DNA of 42,607 nucleotides from contig DCKB01000006.1 of the NCBI GenBank assembly GCA_002320595.1, forward strand, positions 1 to 42,607, read 5' to 3'. This document shows positions 1 to 7,736 of the stretch, one piece after another. The position numbers were made by a program, and so were the translations under genes. The number at the start of each line of letters is the position of its first letter. Within the stretch, counting starts at the first letter, position 1. The notes beneath the pieces were generated by a model. The model ran no database searches. It was not told the DNA's origin and worked only from the letters and a program-made list of their open reading frames with translations. This stretch comes from Christensenella sp. UBA1685. GTDB taxonomy: Bacteria > Bacillota > Clostridia > Christensenellales > CAG-138.

Positions 1-103
1 GCGCCCTTTACAGTATTGCTCGCCCAACCTTTTCCTTCGTTGCTATACCGTCCAACATGCTTGACAAACCTACAGGCGCAGAAGAAGACAATCCATTTTG
101 GGA

Positions 104-133
104 TGGACAGGCCGGCGGCGAATCTGCTATAAT
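104..133 (+). promoter_or_regulatory. Sigma-A-like promoter of the metal-uptake operon
   Basis: A TGGACA box at 104-109 (5 of 6 matches to TTGACA) is followed by an 18-bp spacer and a perfect TATAAT at 128-133. Transcription would begin near 140, so the in-frame ATG at 98 cannot be used and the permease should start at 179 (or GTG 170). Nothing recognisable lies in 1-103; I see no cobalamin or molybdenum-cofactor riboswitch fold there. Confidence 0.6.
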
Positions 134-178
134 ATTCTTGCGTTATTCTCAGCAAAAAATAACGAATTGGTGCAAAGT

Positions 179-1285
179 ATGCGATTTTACCACAGGAACC
201 GACGGGATGATTTTCATCCGCGCAGCGTGCGCACCCACTCCCGGGTGCTGCTTTTGCTCGCGGCATTGCTTCTTGCGCTGTTTCTTGTTTCCTTTGCATT
301 TGGGCGCTATGGTGTGCCCGTTTGGGATGTTGTGCGCATTCTTGGCCACCGGATTGGGGTGCTTGCAGAAAAAGGACTCGGAATGCTGCTGCAACGCCCT
401 GTTCACTTTCTGCCGGACTCTGTGCCCTGGACGGCGCAGATGGAAACGGTTGTCATCAACATTCGCCTGCCGCGCATCCTGCTTGCATGCATGGTGGGCT
501 GCTGCCTTGCCGCTGCGGGCGCATCCTATCAGGGCGTGTTCCAGAACCCTATGGCCTCTCCGGATGTGCTGGGGGCTTCTTCCGGCGCGGCATTTGGTGC
601 GGCGCTTGCGATCCTTTTCGGAGCAACAAGCAGGGGCGTTACGGCCGCGGCATTCGCCGTGAGCCTCGCCACGGTGGGGCTTGTGTTTCTGATTGCGCAG
701 CGCGCGCCGGGGCAGCACCTTGTGAACCTGATTCTTGGCGGCATCATGATTGGCTCGCTGCTTACGGCGGCAACCTCTTACGTCAAGCTTGTGGCAGACC
801 CAACCAACCAGCTTCCTGAAATAACGTACTGGCTTATGGGAAGCCTTTCCGGTGCGAAGCTCAGGGACGCTGCCTTTGCGGCGGTTCCCATGGCGCTTGG
901 CTGCGTCCCGCTTTTCCTGATTCGCTGGCGCATCAACCTTTTGACCCTTGGCGATGAACAAGCGCATGCGCTCGGCGTAAACACAAATCTGCTGCGCTTT
1001 ACCGTGATCGTTTGCGCAACGCTTGTTACAGCTTCAAGCATCGCAGTTTCCGGCATGATCGGCTGGATCGGCCTTGTGATTCCGCACCTTGCGCGCAAGC
1101 TCGTGGGAAGCAACTACCGCGATCTATTGCCTGCCTCCATGCTTGCGGGAGCGGCATTCCTGCTGCTGGTGGATAACGTTTCGCGCAACCTTCTTGCTGT
1201 GGAGATCCCCATCGGCATTCTGACGGCATTGATCGGCGCGCCGTTTTTTGTTTACTTGATTCTGAAACGGGAGAAAACGCTGTGA
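179..1285 (+). CDS. FecCD/BtuC-family ABC importer permease
   Basis: This is a 368-residue multi-pass inner-membrane permease of the FecCD/BtuC fold, the channel-forming dimer of importers for iron-siderophores, haem, cobalamin and, in the MolBCA subgroup, molybdate/tungstate. Visible family features are the first membrane helix after a short basic N-terminus, the segment around INIRLPRILLACMVG, the QNPMASPDVLGASSGAAFG block, and the cytoplasmic coupling motif near GMIGWIGLVIPHLARKLVG. Length and the C-terminal GAPFFVYLILKRE ending are typical. The ATG at 179 is chosen because the promoter lies at 104-133; the ribosome binding site is weak. The stop overlaps the ATPase start by 4 bp. The family is certain; the substrate is inferred from the operon, where XdhC points to molybdenum metabolism. 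Confidence 0.93.
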   Translation: MRFYHRNRRDDFHPRSVRTHSRVLLLLAALLLALFLVSFAFGRYGVPVWDVVRILGHRIGVLAEKGLGMLLQRPVHFLPDSVPWTAQMETVVINIRLPRILLACMVGCCLAAAGASYQGVFQNPMASPDVLGASSGAAFGAALAILFGATSRGVTAAAFAVSLATVGLVFLIAQRAPGQHLVNLILGGIMIGSLLTAATSYVKLVADPTNQLPEITYWLMGSLSGAKLRDAAFAAVPMALGCVPLFLIRWRINLLTLGDEQAHALGVNTNLLRFTVIVCATLVTASSIAVSGMIGWIGLVIPHLARKLVGSNYRDLLPASMLAGAAFLLLVDNVSRNLLAVEIPIGILTALIGAPFFVYLILKREKTL

Positions 1286-2076
1286 GCATCGCGGTTGAAC
1301 ATCTTCAGTTTGCATACCGCGCCCGCCCCGTGCTCCGGGATGTGAGCTTTTGTGCGGAAGAAGGGCGGCTCCTTGCCGTGCTCGGCCCCAACGGTGCGGG
1401 GAAGACGACGCTGTTTCGCTGTGTTCTGGGGCTCCTGCGCGGCTATCAGGGGCGCATCCTGGTGGACGGCACAGAGGCGCGTACACTTTCGGCGCGGGAA
1501 CTGGCGCACCGGATCGCCTATATCCCACAAATCCATGGTCAGGCCTTTGCATACTCCGCGCTGGAAATGGTTCTTATGGGCACAACACACAGCATATCCC
1601 CCTTTTCCGCGCCTAAAGAAAAGGAAACTGCCGCAGCTTTGGCGGCGCTGGAACGGCTGGGCATCGCACACCTTGCGGAACAAAATTTTTCCCGCCTTTC
1701 CGGCGGCGAACAACAGCTTGTGCTGGTCGCGCGCGCACTTGCGCAGCAGGCATATACGCTTGTGATGGACGAGCCAACTGCAAGTTTGGATTATGGCAAC
1801 CAGACGCTTGTGCTCGCGCGCGCAAGCGCGCTTGCCCGGGAAGGATACACTGTGATTCTGTCTACCCACAACCCGCAGCATGCACTTTGGTATGCGGATG
1901 CGGTGCTCGCCCTGCAGGACGGGGAGGCCGTGGCATTCGGCGCACCGGGGGAAGTGATGAATGCGGATTTGCTGCAGCGGCTTTACGGCGTGCGTACTGC
2001 GCTGCTCCAAACGGAAAGCGGCCCGCTGGTTGTCCCGCTGATGAAAGGCCGGGAGGGCGGTGTGGAGGATGGTTGA
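1282..2076 (+). CDS. FecE/BtuD-type ABC importer ATPase
   Basis: This 264-residue ATPase powers the adjacent FecCD-type permease. It shows a Walker A motif GPNGAGKTT near residues 35-43, a Q-loop at YIPQIHGQ, the ABC signature LSGGEQQ, a Walker B motif YTLVMDEPTASLD and the H-loop switch STHNPQHAL. The order and spacing match BtuD/FhuC-type proteins, which sit on the cytoplasmic face. Translation starts at a GTG that overlaps the permease stop by 4 bp, so the two are probably translationally coupled. Its own 3' end overlaps the methyltransferase by 17 bp. The assignment is firm; the transported metal or metal complex is not visible from this gene. Confidence 0.94.
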   Translation: MSIAVEHLQFAYRARPVLRDVSFCAEEGRLLAVLGPNGAGKTTLFRCVLGLLRGYQGRILVDGTEARTLSARELAHRIAYIPQIHGQAFAYSALEMVLMGTTHSISPFSAPKEKETAAALAALERLGIAHLAEQNFSRLSGGEQQLVLVARALAQQAYTLVMDEPTASLDYGNQTLVLARASALAREGYTVILSTHNPQHALWYADAVLALQDGEAVAFGAPGEVMNADLLQRLYGVRTALLQTESGPLVVPLMKGREGGVEDG

Positions 2077-2788
2077 ATGGACGCAGGAGGCAATCCGCTT
2101 CCGCATGGATGCGGCGGAGCGCGTCGGGTTTGACGAAACCATTGCAGCGCAGATTCTGCCGCATCTCCCTCCAAACGCCCACGTGTGCGATGCGGGCTGC
2201 GGCCTTGGCTATTTAAGCCTTGCGCTTTCACGCGGGTGCGCCTCCGTAACCGCGGTGGACACAAGCGCGGCAGCCCTTGCGGTGCTGCGGGAGAATGCGG
2301 CGCGCGCGGGGGCAAGCAACATCCGCGCCGTGCAGGACGATCTTTTTTTCATGCGCCCCAAGGTCCGCTATGACGCAATGGTGTTCTGTTTTTTCGGGCA
2401 GACCGGGGAGACGCTTCGCGCGGTGCGCGCGCAATGTGCGGGCCGGGCGTTTCTCATCAAGCGCGGCCATGCGGAACACCGGTTCTCACTTACAAACAGC
2501 CCTGCTTCCCGCCTGAATTTTCAGAGGGCCTGCGCGGAACTCACAGCGCTCAAAGTGCCGTTTTTTACAGAAACATTCTCAGCCGAGATGGGGCAGCCGC
2601 TTCGCTCGCTTCCGGATGCAGAACGCTTCTTTGCACAGTTTGGAACCAGCGGCCATCCGCCGGATACGGCGCAGATCCAAGCGCGGCTCACGAAAACAGG
2701 CATGCCGGAATTCCCGTATTTTCTTCCCGCAAAGCGCATGCTCGGCATGATCGTCCTGGATGCGCGGGACATTCCCGATTCCATATAG
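2060..2788 (+). CDS. Class I SAM-dependent methyltransferase in a metal-uptake operon
   Basis: The protein (242 residues from GTG 2060, or 239 from ATG 2069) has a Rossmann-type SAM-binding core: motif I VCDAGCGLGYLSLAL near residues 42-56, an acidic motif II at TAVDTSAAALAVL, and the post-motif FFMRPKVRYDAMVFCFFG. This makes it a class I methyltransferase. The methylated substrate cannot be read from the sequence. It is embedded between the ATPase and the binding-protein gene, with which it is surely co-transcribed, so it may modify a metal-binding small molecule, a corrin-like ligand or another transporter cargo. A GGGAGG at 2051-2056 is rather close for GTG 2060 and well spaced for ATG 2069, so the start is unsettled. 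Confidence 0.82.
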   Translation: MWRMVEWTQEAIRFRMDAAERVGFDETIAAQILPHLPPNAHVCDAGCGLGYLSLALSRGCASVTAVDTSAAALAVLRENAARAGASNIRAVQDDLFFMRPKVRYDAMVFCFFGQTGETLRAVRAQCAGRAFLIKRGHAEHRFSLTNSPASRLNFQRACAELTALKVPFFTETFSAEMGQPLRSLPDAERFFAQFGTSGHPPDTAQIQARLTKTGMPEFPYFLPAKRMLGMIVLDARDIPDSI

Positions 2789-2811
2789 CATGTAACAAAG
2801 AGGAGGATAAA

Positions 2812-3960
2812 ATGAGAAAACTTCTTGTGTATCTGCTTGTCGCCGTGATGGCGACATCGGCCCTTGGCTGCTCCACGGGAACTCCTGCGGCAACACAGCC
2901 TCCGGTTGAAACACCCGTTCCGCCGGAAACACCTGCGCCGGAAGGTACAGAGCCCCCGGCCGAGGCTCTGCCCGCAACAAGGCAATTTACGGATTCCGTG
3001 GGCCGCACGGTGGAACTCCCCGCCGTGATCGAACATGTGGCGGTCTCCGGGCCTTTGGCGCAGATTGTGCTGTTTGCGCTTTGCCCGGATAAGCTTGTCG
3101 GTATCGCTTCCGCATGGGATGAAACGGCAGAACAATACCTTGCTACGGAATACTACAACCTTCCCGAGCTGGGCCAGCTTTACGGCGGCAAGGGCGAACT
3201 GAACCTTGAAACGCTGCTTGCAAGCGGTGCACAGGTTGTGATCGACGTGGGCGAGCCGAAGGGCAGCGTTGCAGAGGATCTCGATGCGCTTCAGGAACAA
3301 ACGGGTATCCCGTTTGTGCATGTTACGGCAACTACGGAAACCATGGGCGATGCATACCGCAAGCTTGGTGAACTGACCGGCATGGCACAGGCAGCGGAGA
3401 CGCTTGCGGCATATTGTGAAACGGTCTATGCGCGCACGCTTGAACTTGCGGACAGCGTGGAGAAAGTGAACCTTCTTTATTGCCTGGGCAATGAGGGACT
3501 GAACGTGATCGCACAAGGCAGCTATCATGCGGAGATCATTGACCTGCTTGCGAACAACCTTGCAGTTGTTGACGAACCTTCCAGCAAGGGAAGCGGCAAC
3601 GAAGTGGATATGGAGCAAATCCTTCTCTGGAACCCGGATGTGATTCTGTTTGCACCGGGCAGCATCTATGCTGTGGTTGGGGAAGATGCTGCATGGAAGC
3701 AGGTTGCGGCCGTTCAAAGCGGCGCATACTACGAAGTGCCCTTTGGGCCGTATAACTGGATGGGCTTCCCACCGTCCGTACAGCGTTACCTCGGCATGCT
3801 TTGGATGGCAGAGCTGCTTTATCCGGAAGCCGCCGGGTATGATCTCTATGCCGAGGTGGCGGAATATTTCCGCCTGTTCTATCACAGCGCGCTGAGCGAG
3901 GCGCAGTATGATGCGCTTGTTGAAAATTCCATTGGTGCGGTGCAAACGCCCGCAGCATAA
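2812..3960 (+). CDS. FecB/BtuF-like substrate-binding lipoprotein
   Basis: This 382-residue lipoprotein is the extracytoplasmic binding protein of the importer. A hydrophobic signal peptide ends near Cys20 (SALGC). A Pro/Glu/Thr-rich linker (about residues 22-55) follows, then a two-lobed class III binding fold: QFTDSVGRTVELP at the start of the mature domain, a first lobe with ALCPDKLVGIAS, and a second lobe with DMEQILLWNPDVILF. The C-terminal NWMGFPPSVQRYLGMLWMAELLYPE is characteristic of FecB/BtuF-like proteins, including MolA-like ones. The ATG at 2812 has an AGGAGG at 2801-2806. The gene lies 24 bp after the methyltransferase and 6 bp before xdhC, confirming one operon. The family is firm; molybdate/tungstate as ligand is an inference. 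Confidence 0.92.
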   Translation: MRKLLVYLLVAVMATSALGCSTGTPAATQPPVETPVPPETPAPEGTEPPAEALPATRQFTDSVGRTVELPAVIEHVAVSGPLAQIVLFALCPDKLVGIASAWDETAEQYLATEYYNLPELGQLYGGKGELNLETLLASGAQVVIDVGEPKGSVAEDLDALQEQTGIPFVHVTATTETMGDAYRKLGELTGMAQAAETLAAYCETVYARTLELADSVEKVNLLYCLGNEGLNVIAQGSYHAEIIDLLANNLAVVDEPSSKGSGNEVDMEQILLWNPDVILFAPGSIYAVVGEDAAWKQVAAVQSGAYYEVPFGPYNWMGFPPSVQRYLGMLWMAELLYPEAAGYDLYAEVAEYFRLFYHSALSEAQYDALVENSIGAVQTPAA

Positions 3961-3966
3961 ACGCAT

Positions 3967-5004
3967 ATGAAAGAATTGTTTTTGAAAATGCGCGATGCCA
4001 TTGCCTGCGGCAAGGATACCGTGCTTTGCACCATCATTGCAAGCTCTGGTTCTGCGCCCCGGGGCAGCGGCGCGAAGATGGCCGTATTTGCCGATGGCTC
4101 CACATGCGGAACCATCGGCGGCGGCGCTGTGGAGCATGAAAGCATCCGGCTTGCACAGCACGCGCTTTCCGAACGTGCGGCGTTCACCCATGGCTTTCAT
4201 CTTGCGCCAAATCAGGTCGCCGATATCGGGATGATCTGCGGCGGGCAGGTCGTGGTACAATTTCAGTTTTTTGCAGGCGGGGATGCGCAGGCGCTTTCGC
4301 TGTTCTCCCACATTGCTGCGCTGTTTGGCAGAGAGAAGGACGCATGGCTCGTGACGAAGCTTGCAGATGGCGCGGCGGCATGCACGGGCATCTATGAAAA
4401 GGGCGCCGGGCTGCTTCACCTTAACGATGTTCCGGAGGAAGCGGTGCTGCCTCTCCTGCGGCCGCGCGCAGTGCTTCAAAAAGAGGAGCAGGGCAGGGCG
4501 GGCTATTATGTGGAACCGCTGACCCGCGCAGAGATCGTGTATGTGTTCGGCGGTGGGCATGTTTCTGCGGAGCTTGTGCCGTTGCTTGCGCATGTTGGCT
4601 TTTCCGTGGCTGTGTATGAAGACCGGGCGGAGTTTGGGAACGCGGAACGCTTCCCGGATGCGGTACGGATCATCCGGGCGCCGTTTGAGGGAGCGGGCAC
4701 ACGCATCTCCATCACGCCGGATGACGCAGTCGTCATCATGACGCGGGGGCATCAGGGGGATTTTGTGGTGCTTGAACAGATGCTCCGCACCCAAGCCGGT
4801 TATATCGGCGTGATCGGCAGCCGCCACAAGATCGCCGCAACGAACAGGCGGCTGATGGAAGCTGGGATCCCGGAGGCGGCGCTCGGGCGCATTCACACGC
4901 CCATCGGCCTCGACATCGGCGCGGAAACGCCTGCGGAGATTGCCATAAGCATCGCGGCAGAATTGATTGCACACCGCGCGCAAAGCCTGAAGGAGGCGCT
5001 TTGA
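3967..5004 (+). CDS. xdhC: XdhC/CoxI family molybdoenzyme maturation protein
   Basis: This cytoplasmic protein of 345 residues belongs to the XdhC/CoxI family, which binds and sulfurates or delivers the molybdenum cofactor to xanthine dehydrogenase-type hydroxylases. The N-terminal XdhC_CoxI domain shows GSAPRGSGAKM and the glycine-rich TIGGGAVEHESI. The C-terminal Rossmann-like XdhC_C domain shows VYVFGGGHVSAELVPL, VIMTRGHQGDF and YIGVIGSRHK, ending in the conserved IGLDIGAETPAEIAISIAAEL. No hydroxylase subunit is in the window, so its client enzyme must be encoded elsewhere. It starts 6 bp after the binding-protein stop, and its TGA overlaps the next ATG by one base. This gene is the main clue that the ABC importer handles molybdenum or tungsten. 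Confidence 0.9.
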   Translation: MKELFLKMRDAIACGKDTVLCTIIASSGSAPRGSGAKMAVFADGSTCGTIGGGAVEHESIRLAQHALSERAAFTHGFHLAPNQVADIGMICGGQVVVQFQFFAGGDAQALSLFSHIAALFGREKDAWLVTKLADGAAACTGIYEKGAGLLHLNDVPEEAVLPLLRPRAVLQKEEQGRAGYYVEPLTRAEIVYVFGGGHVSAELVPLLAHVGFSVAVYEDRAEFGNAERFPDAVRIIRAPFEGAGTRISITPDDAVVIMTRGHQGDFVVLEQMLRTQAGYIGVIGSRHKIAATNRRLMEAGIPEAALGRIHTPIGLDIGAETPAEIAISIAAELIAHRAQSLKEAL

Positions 5005-5549
5005 TGCAAAAGAACCATATCCTGCTCACAGGCGCGCGCGGCGCAGGCAAAAGCACGCTGATTCAAAGGCTGCTCAAGGAAGCCTGCATGCCTGTTTATG
5101 GCTTTGTTACAAAACGGGAGGCTGCGGATGCAGCAGGCTTCCACCCCATTTACATTCACCCGGCGGGACAGCCGGAGGCGGCGCGCCGCCGCACGGAGGA
5201 AAACCTTGCGGGCATGTGCGACCGAAGAACGCACACGGCGCACCTTGCGGCATTTGATGGATTGGGCGTGCGCTATCTTGAAGCCGCCCGGCCGGACGGC
5301 ATACTCGTTATGGATGAGCTTGGGTTTATGGAAGCGGAAGCGGAGCGGTTCAAGCAAGCTGTGTTCCGCGCGCTCGATGGGGAGATCCCGGTTCTTGCGG
5401 CCGTGAAAGCCAGAGAGGACGTGCCGTTTCTGAACGACGTCCTCCATCATCGAAAAGTAACGGTTTACACCGTTACTCCCGAAAATCGGGAGGCGGTATA
5501 CACGGAACTTTTGCCCTTTTTGCGCATTTGGAAAACGCATTGTGCATAG
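5004..5549 (+). CDS. THEP1-type nucleoside-triphosphatase (P-loop NTPase)
   Basis: This 181-residue P-loop NTPase resembles the THEP1/NTPase_1 family. It shows Walker A GARGAGKST near residues 10-18, the family's YGFVTKRE strand, a Walker B-like region ILVMDELGFMEAEAERF, and a conserved C-terminal VYTVTPENRE. THEP1 proteins hydrolyse NTPs in vitro but their cellular role is poorly known. Being last in an operon with XdhC, it could assist cofactor insertion, much as MobB or YqeC-type P-loop proteins accompany molybdoenzymes; that is inference. The start ATG 5004 overlaps the xdhC stop, with GGAGG at 4992-4996 as ribosome binding site. Downstream lies the repeat-rich region with hairpins that probably end the transcript. 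Confidence 0.82.
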   Translation: MQKNHILLTGARGAGKSTLIQRLLKEACMPVYGFVTKREAADAAGFHPIYIHPAGQPEAARRRTEENLAGMCDRRTHTAHLAAFDGLGVRYLEAARPDGILVMDELGFMEAEAERFKQAVFRALDGEIPVLAAVKAREDVPFLNDVLHHRKVTVYTVTPENREAVYTELLPFLRIWKTHCA

Positions 5550-5564
5550 CCCGGAAAAACCGGG

Positions 5565-5588
5565 GGGACATGCGCAAGCGCATGTCCC
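5565..5588. repeat. Palindromic hairpin, copy 1
   Basis: A 10-bp perfect stem (GGGACATGCG / CGCATGTCCC) has a CAAG loop. The central 20 nt, 5567-5586, recur exactly at 5837-5856. It lies 16 bp after the NTPase stop and may form part of the end of that transcript, though no T-run follows. Confidence 0.7.
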
Positions 5589-5615
5589 TCAGTCTGTCAA
5601 AAAACCACGGGGTTG

Positions 5616-5637
5616 TTAAGGGGCCGCAGCCCCTTAA
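5616..5637. repeat. Short hairpin inside the intergenic repeat region
   Basis: A 9-bp perfect stem TTAAGGGGC / GCCCCTTAA with loop CGCA. A further imperfect hairpin (GTTTTGCC at 5749-5756, GGCAAAAC at 5776-5783) follows. No credible gene lies in 5550-5908; this gap is made almost wholly of inverted repeats. Confidence 0.6.
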
Positions 5638-5795
5638 GTTCATTCCGGCTTTGACGACACACCCCAGGGTGGCCTCTCTTGCCCTTCGGGCAATTCACCT
5701 TCTGTGCGTCAAAACGGATGAAACCCCAGAGGTTTTCATACTTTACGGGTTTTGCCGCCCGGGAGCGAAGCGAGAGGCAAAACACGAAGAAAACT

Positions 5796-5824
5796 CGAAA
5801 AAGTGGCGATAAGCCACTTTTTCG
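5796..5824. terminator. Bidirectional Rho-independent terminator
   Basis: A perfect 12-bp stem, CGAAAAAGTGGC (5796-5807) and GCCACTTTTTCG (5813-5824), has a 5-nt loop. With A5 on one side and T5 on the other it can end transcription both from the plus-strand metal operon and from the convergent minus-strand gene ending at 5909. Confidence 0.65.
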
Positions 5825-5828
5825 ACAG

Positions 5829-5864
5829 CATCGGAGGACATGCGCAAGCGCATGTCCTCCGATG
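5829..5864. repeat. Palindromic hairpin, copy 2 (16-bp stem)
   Basis: A perfect 16-bp stem (arms 5829-5844 and 5849-5864) has a CAAG loop and carries the same 20-nt core as 5567-5586. Each core is self-complementary, so the copies are at once direct and inverted repeats about 270 bp apart. Confidence 0.75.
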
Positions 5865-5908
5865 GCTCAATGGCTTTTTCGAGCGAACAGGATACCTGGT
5901 CGTTCGTT

Positions 5909-6631
5909 CTATATCCCGATTACGCTGCCGCAGAACGCGCATTTCCCGCTTGCGTCCGGCACGACGACCGCACCGCAGTAAGGGCATTCCATGCTGGCTT
6001 TGGGGGCGCTTGCCGCTGCGGCGGCTTCGCGTTCAGCATCCCGTATCTGCATGAGCGTATCTTTGATTTCATCCGCTTTTGCCTGCGCGTCCCGGTAAGC
6101 GAAGCTGCCCCGCTGGGAGATCTCATCGTCGTTGATCTGAAAGCGGATCTCGGAAAAGTACGGCGTGTTCACATGGATGATCATGTTGAAATCATAAGAG
6201 TACGCATAGCGCGGAGGGTTAAAGCTGACTTCCTTTCCTTCGCTGTCCTTCCGTTTGAGCTCGCGCTTGCTCTCGTCAATATCCAGTGTGCAGCCTGTCA
6301 CTTGGGAAAAATCCATTACATCCGGATTGAAGCTGCGCCAATTGCTTGTTTGAGTAGCAAGCCACTGACGCTTGTCTTCATCAAAATAGATCTTCATCCT
6401 GCCGCCGATGGATTTCGTTGGGTTAAATGCCGCTACCTTCTCTTTGTTGGCTTCACGATAGTCCAGCTGTTCCCGAATTTCCGCGACTGTTGAATTGCGG
6501 CGGTCGCTAAAAAAGGGGGAGAGCTTTTTTGCACATTCTTTGCAAAGGTTTCCGTCTTCCAGCTTGCGGTTTCCAAGAAGCCCGATTTTTTCGCCGCATA
6601 TGTCGCAGTATTTTTTGTCAAACAGTCCCAT
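5909..6631 (-). CDS. DUF4428-like zinc-ribbon protein
   Basis: This soluble 240-residue protein has two predicted zinc-binding ends. The N-terminus carries CDICGEK (residues 8-14) and CKECAKK, the pattern of the DUF4428 module. The C-terminus carries CPYCGAV and CAFCGSV, a rubredoxin-like zinc ribbon. Between them is a beta-rich domain of unknown role, about residues 60-190, with an Ala-rich helical stretch before the ribbon. The start at 6631 is chosen for its AGGAGG six bases upstream; the longer reading to 6733 lacks support. It is the downstream end of the minus-strand surface cluster, whose other members also use zinc ribbons. The function is unknown. Confidence 0.8.
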   Translation of the reverse strand: MGLFDKKYCDICGEKIGLLGNRKLEDGNLCKECAKKLSPFFSDRRNSTVAEIREQLDYREANKEKVAAFNPTKSIGGRMKIYFDEDKRQWLATQTSNWRSFNPDVMDFSQVTGCTLDIDESKRELKRKDSEGKEVSFNPPRYAYSYDFNMIIHVNTPYFSEIRFQINDDEISQRGSFAYRDAQAKADEIKDTLMQIRDAEREAAAAASAPKASMECPYCGAVVVPDASGKCAFCGSVIGI

Positions 6632-6795
6632 GATCTTCCTCCTTATATTAGATTTATGACCCCGCCCGGCGCGAAGGCGAAGGTCGCTCACAGCGCTTAT
6701 GCGCTTGTCATTCCTGTGCGCCGTTGGGCGCATGTGAAATGCTTTGCAATCAAAAATCCGCCAGCATCCGGCGCAGAAACTGGCGGAACGTTTGG

Positions 6796-7191
6796 TTAAC
6801 CGAGCGCTTTCTTATTCTGAAGAGCGCCGATCAGGTACAGAACAGGGATCACGAGACCGGTGGCCAGGTTCAGAACGCTGAAGTCACCGCCGCCAACCAC
6901 GGTAAGAATGTTGGAAATCACACAGAGCACGATGACAATGATACCCCATGTGATGCAGGTGCCGGCCTTCTCCAGTTTATTCCAATTCTTCACGCCGATG
7001 ATACCCGCTACAAGTTCAGCAACCGCGCCCACGAGCGCAAGGATGCAGGAAACGGTGAGCAGGCCGCTGGAAGCGCCCATTGCCGCCAGCAGGCTGATGC
7101 CTGCAATTGCGATAATCGCTAACACCAACGCGAGCGCGCCAAAGATGATCATCAGAATGCCTGTAACTTTTAAAAACTTTGAACCTTGCAT
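6796..7191 (-). CDS. Four-helix small membrane protein of unknown function
   Basis: This is a 131-residue integral membrane protein with four hydrophobic segments, at about residues 9-35, 42-66, 79-101 and 106-124, and short polar loops with few charges. The ATG at 7191 is preceded by TAGGAGG, an excellent ribosome binding site. I do not recognise a family with confidence; the layout resembles small four-helix proteins of the DUF4064/Tic20-like type, which is only a topological comparison. It lies in a run of minus-strand envelope genes (5909-15477), so it may be a membrane partner of the neighbouring lipoproteins. Confidence 0.7.
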   Translation of the reverse strand: MQGSKFLKVTGILMIIFGALALVLAIIAIAGISLLAAMGASSGLLTVSCILALVGAVAELVAGIIGVKNWNKLEKAGTCITWGIIVIVLCVISNILTVVGGGDFSVLNLATGLVIPVLYLIGALQNKKALG

Positions 7192-7247
7192 GATTTCCTC
7201 CTAAAATTGCTGTTTATATTTGTAAATGCGCCGTACAAATATCGCTT

Positions 7248-7736
7248 TTATGCCCATGGATCCTCGCTTACGGGGATGCGGATGCCGGAAAGGATGCCGG
7301 AATATTCCCAAAGGAACCATTCATCGCCCTTTTGCCGGAGTTTGATCGGCCGCGGCGAATCCGCGCCGGCCGTCTTAAGATACAGGCGCAGATAGCCTGC
7401 TTCACAATCCTGAGGGCAGGGGTCCGCATACAGCCTGAGCGTATAGGGCTCTGAGGGCGTGTAATTGTTTTCGGGTGTCGCCCCGTCGAAATAGGCCAAA
7501 GGCAGATACTGCTTATCCATCAGCCGGTCGCGGATAAACTGTATTTCGTAATTGCTCAGCGGGCGGGGGCCGCGCAGGAGATTGACCGCTTCAATGCCCG
7601 CATCCTTGTCGTTTGTGTAAAGATTTAATGCGCCGAGAAACAGGGCGCAGGTGTGTTCGGGATTGCCGAGCGCCCCATCCGCGAGTGCGGAAATCTCAGC
7701 GGCGGACTCCGGCAACCTGTCAAAAGTTACGCTCAT
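7248..7736 (-). CDS. Soluble hypothetical protein (possibly DUF6935-like)
   Basis: This 162-residue protein lacks a signal peptide or membrane helix. It starts SVTFDRLPESAAEISALAD and contains a helical N-terminal half with LALFLGAL-like packing (CALFLGALNLYTNDKDAG, ENNYTPSEPYTLRLYADP) and a beta-rich C-terminal half with WFLWEYSGILSGIRIP. Such small proteins occur in Clostridia near zinc-ribbon and AIM24-like genes, possibly as the family named DUF6935, but I am not certain of that name. The ATG at 7736 overlaps the stop of the upstream lipoprotein as ATGA, so the two are translationally coupled and probably act together. A GAGG lies 9-12 bases upstream of the ATG. Confidence 0.65.
   Translation of the reverse strand: MSVTFDRLPESAAEISALADGALGNPEHTCALFLGALNLYTNDKDAGIEAVNLLRGPRPLSNYEIQFIRDRLMDKQYLPLAYFDGATPENNYTPSEPYTLRLYADPCPQDCEAGYLRLYLKTAGADSPRPIKLRQKGDEWFLWEYSGILSGIRIPVSEDPWA

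Noticed and set aside
1..178. Possible cobalamin or molybdenum-cofactor riboswitch before the importer
   Set aside because: The promoter at 104-133 leaves under 45 nt of leader, too short for either riboswitch, and no conserved box is seen.
2521..4983. An 820-codon open frame on the minus strand opposite the binding protein and xdhC genes
   Set aside because: It is antisense to two convincing genes, has no protein-like composition (very rich in Arg, His, Cys) and arises from GC-rich codon bias.
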